A stretch of 64,000 nucleotides of DNA from Protostelium mycophagum (Eukaryota; Evosea; Variosea; Protosteliida; Protosteliaceae), in the NCBI GenBank assembly GCA_002081555.1, contig MZNV01001241.1:1-64000 (forward strand), given 5' to 3'. The translations under genes were made by a program, and so were the position numbers. Shown in pieces: positions 59,167 to 64,000 of the stretch. The number at the start of each line of letters is the position of its first letter. Within the stretch, counting starts at the first letter, position 1. The notes beneath the pieces are model-generated. The model was not told the DNA's origin. It searched no databases and worked only from the letters and a program-made list of their open reading frames with translations.

Positions 59167-60720
59167 TTATTCCAAAGAAGAATAATGCAGTGTCGTCTCT
59201 CTCACTCCTTCCTTTGTTATTCTGTACAAAATGAGACCCAGCACAACGAGACCCAACCCTCCCAGCTCCCAGTACCCACTGGGGTGTTCCAGTTCCAGGA
59301 ACGGGATGGCAAAGGCGAGGGCGGACAGTGGCACCGCGCATGTGGATGCGATCCACATGACTGTGCTAGTCGCATGTCTTAAAAGGTAAGCTTGGTTGAT
59401 CTTGTCAAGGATGAGGACACTGATGAAGCCGATCCACCAGAACCCAACTGCAGCGGGTCAAAAATGGCGGGAAATGAACCAAAGATAGATCTACCGACCT
59501 TGAGAGCAGGTGTCCCCCGGCTGGCTAGGTTTTCCCGCCAAAATACATTTGAATCCGTCGAAGACGTTGTTCGGGGTGTCTTGTATGTTGATCCTCTGAA
59601 TGAGACTCATGAACACGGCAATGGGCACGGCAAATATGATTTCAAAGAGATTTATCCAAAACCACATATAAAACATCTCTAAATTCTGCGAAAATGAGCG
59701 ATGTACAAGACATCAAAAGGTCTAAAAGTCTAAAAGTGTGTTTTTGGTCACTTTTTGTGCAAAGCATCACATGCATCATTTTGAAGTCCACAAACTGATT
59801 CTTTGAAGTCATCTCACACTCACCTCGTGTCCTTTGAGACTGTGCTCCATGAACACGGTTGCTAAGGAGACGAATAGCATTCCCAAGACAATGAGTCCCA
59901 TCGCCCACCAAGTTGTGGTCTGTGGCTGTGAACCACTAACACTCGGCCAGAGGGACAAAATGATTCCCCCGACGATACAGAACATGCCCAAGAAATGGAG
60001 GATGTAGTATTTCTTTCGCAAGGCGATGAATGCGATGATCATGGTGAAAGGTATGGCTGTCTGAATACGTGTCAAAAATGAGGGCACACTTTGTATAAAA
60101 TGGTGATTCACCTGCTTCAGGATGACGACGATCGGAAGAGAAACATACTCGCCACGACTCCCAGAGAAAATGCAGAAGTTAAAGATGGTGAACAACAGCC
60201 CGAGAACTACAAGTCTTTCGAGTGATCAGAGTTGTGATTAGCGAGTAACTGTCTACTCACTTCCATTTTGGAAAGTCAGAAGCAGCAGAGTTATAGAGAT
60301 CGATCAAAGAGTCACCACCTAATGTCTTCGAATCAAGAGAGTTGATCCTTGAGAAGCCCGCCAACTGTTCAAAAACATCATTCACCGAAGATTATGCATA
60401 CAATTACAAGAATGTACCTGTCTCTTCCGTCTCTGTGATATCTGAATATGAACGATGAGAGCTCCAACTCCAAAGAGAATTGTCGTGCAACAGGGTTGCA
60501 AAATCGTCAATGTTGCTGGGTAGTTCTTCATCTGTTGGGCAACTTTTTTCTGTAGGATGGCCAGAGCTGTCTCCAGAATGATGAATGTGATCAGAAAGAC
60601 ATTTGTGATGGAAAAGATCTGGCTCGATGTCTCCCTCCTCCAACTGTTATGAGGTTCTGTTTGCTTCAAGTCCTCCCTGTGATGATGAGCAAGCAATGAA
60701 GACCTGTTGCTCTTCATCAT
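59167..60720 (-). CDS. CRT-like drug/metabolite transporter (chloroquine-resistance transporter family)
   Basis: DMT-superfamily carrier of about ten helices. ATG 60720 opens MMKSNRSSLLAHHHREDLKQ. The first helix is NVFLITFIILETALAILQKK. The CRT-like signature, LPIVVILKQ|TAIPFTMIIAFIALRKKYY then LHFLGMFCIVGGIILSLWP, lies near 60130-59950. Later helices include WWAMGLIVLGMLFVSLATVF, MFYMWFWINLFEIIFAVPIA and LGLVVLGLILYRI, ending HYSSLE with stop 59167-59169. In other amoebae and plants such proteins act in vacuole or plastid membranes on thiols or peptides. The substrate here is unknown. Confidence 0.78.
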
Positions 60721-60919
60721 CGTGAGATCGTATGGGATTCAATTACGCAAGTCCAAGAAAAAAGCTCAAAGAATTCTTGAGGTGAAAATGCTCAACAGCA
60801 ATATGTATTCTGTACCTTCCAACAGCTGGCATTTTACCGTGTTAGATTGCGTGTCCGAACAGACACAAAAGCCCTTCGCTGATCTTTGAAAATAAAAATA
60901 AAAATATGCAAGATTTCTA

Positions 60920-63900
60920 TTAGAAAGATCCTTGGTATTCCATCTCCTTTTTCCCATTCCTTTCTTCCAGTTTTCCGATGACGTATCCCTTCTCCCCGTT
61001 CTCTTCCAGTGTGCGCAACACTGCATCCACCTCCGATGACGTCACCACCATCACCAATCCTATTCCGCAGTTGAAAGTTCTGAGGATTTCTTCGTCAGAG
61101 ATATTTCCCGCCTCCTTCAGCCACCGGAAGAGGGGGGGGAATGGCCAGGACCCCAGGGTCACGTGACCGGTGACGTCAGCCTTGTTGAACACTCTTGGGA
61201 TGTTGTCTGTGAAACCCCCTCCAGTGATGTGGGCGACGGCCTGGTGTCTTCAGAAATTTCCTGGAATCTTCAAAGAATTTTACCTTCACACCAGAATGAG
61301 ACTTGATGGCGGCAAGAACAGGCTTTACGTAGATCTTGGTGGGTGTCAAAAGCACCTCCCTGTGAGATTTCAATGAAATTTCAGTGGAATCAATCGTTGT
61401 AGATGGTCGAATCCTCACCCAAGTTTCTTTCCGGGAGCAAAAGGGGCCTCATCGTTATATGTGAGGGAGCACACTTTGGTCACAATGTGTCTGACGAGTG
61501 AGTAACCGTTGCTGTGGATACCAGAGGACGTCAATCCAATCATGACGTCACCAGCACCGACCTATACATCTCAGAAATGTCGTGGGAAAATCTCGAGATT
61601 ACCGCTCTGGGGAGCATCTGGTCACGCTCCACAACGGCCACGGCGAAACCGGCCAAATCGTATTCCCCGGGTCCGTAAAGACCTGGCATCTCGGCCGTCT
61701 CTCCTCCGATGAGCGCACAGTTGCTCTGCTTGCATCCAGTTCCGATTCCTGTTCCGGTTATTACCGTGTTTTTTTTTTTCACAAAAGATCTAAAAATACC
61801 TCGGACGACTTCTGCGGCGGATTTCACGTCCAGCTTTCCGGTGGCGAAATAGTCTAGGAAGAAGAGAGGCTCGGCTCCATGGGCCAATACGTCATTCACT
61901 GACATGGCGACCAAGTCGATTCCGATGGTGTCGTGGATTCCCATCTACAACAATTTATTTTTCACAGAAAAAATGAGAAAGTTTCCTTGAAAAGGAAAAG
62001 ATTTTCATAATAAAGATTTGGATTTTTTTAAAATAAAAAATAATTCAAATAAATCCGAGGGAAAGGACCTCGTGAAAAAGACGTCTTCGATATGACATTA
62101 TGATATCTTACCGTTTGTGCGATGATGAGCTTGGTACCGACACCGTCAGTACCTGAGACCAGTATGGGGTCTTTATATCCTAGTGGTTTCAAGTCAAACA
62201 GTCCTCCAAATCCTCCGATAACGGCGTCACATCCCAACCTATCATCTTCAGATCTTTCCAAGATCTTTCCGAGAATTTTCCAAGAATTTCTCGAGATATT
62301 TCATCTTCCAAATCTGACGAGCGGTTGTTACCGCGTTTTTATTCATAAATAAATCTCCACAACTCAACCCCAAATATGTCAAAAATGTCAGAATGACATA
62401 CCTCTTGGTTTCCTTGGTGATGGGCTTGATGAGATCTACCAGATTGTTTCCAGAGTCAATGTCCACACCTGCATCCTTGTATGTCACCCCCTTCTTCTGC
62501 ACACTGGCCGCTGACTTTCCGATGTCCTTTCTGTAGAAAGATCCTGATTTATTTAATTTTATTACTCATCTACAACGACCATCTTGAAAATGGCTTGGCC
62601 AATCACAGGCACCACAAGTGTGACGTCACAGATTTTTTGAATCCCAGAACATTCACATCAGAATGAGACAGTCGCATTGAAATGAAATCGTCACATCAGA
62701 ATGAAACTCACCCTCAAAAGAGATGCCCGGGAGAGCGTTGTAGATGGTATCCAAGGCCTCTTGGAGACTGTTTCCGGTGGCAGACACGTTAAGAACTCTT
62801 CCTCCGGCGGTAACTACCGCGCCTTGCTGGTTCAACGCGGTTCCCGCGTGAAATACCGTGACATTTTGGGCGAGCTTCTCCAACCCTTCGATGACTTTTC
62901 CCTTGGGATAAGACCCCGGGTACCCCCCGGATGCGACTACAACGTTGGCCGCGTGGAGGTCTTTTTTAGTCTTTATCTCGATGGAGTCCAGATGTCCCTC
63001 CACGCAAGCTGTCATGATCTGTGGGATGTGAGAATGACGTGGAGATGTGATGTTGTTACGTCGTAGAGATCGGTTTCCAATAGCAACAGGACGGCTTGGG
63101 TCTCTGGGTCTCCGAATCTGCAGTTGTATTCTAATACCTATGATATCGTGAGTAAGACGCTCTGCCACCACATTGATTTCCAATAACATAGTACTTTTGG
63201 TTCATACGAGCAAAAGTGGTGATGACGTGTCATGATGTGTCACCTGTACACCCTTGACGTGATCTATTAATATACCAGCGTACAATAATCCCACGAAGGG
63301 TTTTCCCTCCTTTCTCATCCCGTCGATGGTTGGTTGTAGAACGCGAGTTTTTATTTCTTTGAGAAGGTTGTCGTTTGTGAGGGGAGAGGGACAGAATGCA
63401 CCCATACCTCCGGTATTGGGTCCGGTATCACCTGTCAATCGTGTCAATATGACATTCATTTGCAGATTGAGATTCTGAAATATTAATATATTCTAGCTTT
63501 ACTATGATATGGTGTACAACCAAAACTCGTGGCTACAAGCCACGCTCACACTCATGCTCGTTGTAGATGAGATAAACCCTACCTTCACCGACTCTCTTGT
63601 GGTCTTGAGCTGGGGGGAGTGGGGTGACTGTGTATCCATCAGAAAAGGCGAATACGGAGAGCTCAGGGCCGACGAGGCGTTCTTCAATCACCAAATCGTC
63701 CCCAGCGGCTCCAAATTCCCTGAAGTTTGGTCAGAATTTTCACAGAAAGTTCCATGGAAATTTCAGGAATTTCGACGATCAACCTTTCACATCAACCTGT
63801 CAAATGACAGCTTTGAAATTTCACAGAGGATTCTGAACAAAACGATATCTCACTTGTTCACCATGATGTCTCGGACAGTGTCCTTGGCTTGTTGTAGATT

Positions 63901-64000
63901 CTCGGGTAAAATGACACCCTTTCCAGCAGCAAGTCCGGCCGCTTTGATTACGAGCCTGCTGGCGTCTGCTTTTTCAACGTGTTGTAGTGCCTCAGAATAT
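60920..64000 (-). CDS. Bifunctional GARS-AIRS purine enzyme (phosphoribosylamine-glycine ligase / AIR synthetase), 5' end beyond window
   Basis: Catalyses two steps of de novo purine synthesis. GARS motifs run from the window edge: [19 protein letters not shown] near 63930, [18 protein letters not shown] near 63390, and [13 protein letters not shown] near 62920. AIRS follows in the same gene: [17 protein letters not shown] near 62190, [12 protein letters not shown] near 62140, [15 protein letters not shown] near 61920, [11 protein letters not shown] near 61690, [15 protein letters not shown] near 61220 and [11 protein letters not shown] near 61065. It stops at 60920-60922 right after AIRS. 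The GART domain of animal trifunctional enzymes is absent, as in the yeast Ade5,7 layout. The intron before MGIHDTIG ends ATTGTTGTAG (61942-61951). The true start lies past 64000. Confidence 0.93.

Noticed and set aside
59078-59356. Alternative minus frame at the CRT-like gene 3' end
   Set aside because: The other frame continues the hydrophobic helices and ends sensibly at 59167; this one is a shadow.

Overview
This window looks like nuclear DNA from a free-living amoebozoan protist, probably a protosteloid or acanthamoebid-type amoeba. It is packed with short GT-AG introns, many of only 35-100 nt. It carries a biliverdin-type phytochrome hybrid kinase, a receptor tyrosine-kinase-like protein with beta-helix and LRR ectodomains, an F-box-like/ankyrin protein with the D-x-R-V-D-P-x-x-N-N-N repeat style common in amoebae, a class III cyclase-homology protein and a bifunctional GARS-AIRS gene. 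The species assignment is inference. Exon structures were read by eye from protein-family continuity and splice signals, so exact boundaries are approximate except where stated.

Layout. 0-4 kb: tRNA-Pro and a secreted sedolisin (TPP1-like) protease. 4-11.3 kb (-): phytochrome hybrid histidine kinase with a second tRNA-Pro inside an intron. 12.1-18.6 kb (+): beta-helix/LRR/TM/kinase receptor. 18.6-21.3 kb: a 122-bp direct repeat, an OsmC-like gene and an EGF-like fragment. 21.3-24 kb (-): glycerol kinase, head to head with 24-29 kb (+), a coiled-coil protein with a degenerate cyclase domain. 29-30.8 kb: an unresolved gene and spacer. 30.8-33.7 kb: transketolase. 34-35.3 kb: two near-identical tRNA-Tyr genes with introns and a tRNA-Glu. 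35.6-41 kb: unknown genes and a bacterial-type release factor 2 (organellar). 41-43.5 kb: MFS transporter. 43.8 kb: a 45-residue membrane peptide gene. 44.4-48.2 kb: F-box-like/ankyrin and ZNRF-like E3 ligase genes. 48.8-50.6 kb: LPMO-like protein fused to a bulb lectin. 50.8-54.7 kb (-): membrane-anchored TPR-methyltransferase. 55.4-60.7 kb: F-box protein, two small membrane proteins and a CRT-like transporter. 60.9-64 kb (-): GARS-AIRS, cut by the window end.

Most of these are separate housekeeping, signalling and surface genes with no operon logic. The most unusual signal is not a gene. An 8-10 bp word, (A)TCTACAAC(G) and its complement (C)GTTGTAGA(T), occurs about 59 times (about 2 expected). 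It is concentrated in introns, where it often forms the 3' splice site itself (CGTTGTAG|A) or sits within about 25 nt of the 5' splice site, and it also flanks tRNA genes. At least two other words, TTTTGGCGGGAAA (E2F-like) and TGACGTCA (CRE-like), are also strongly over-represented. The introns seem to be built from a small shared vocabulary.
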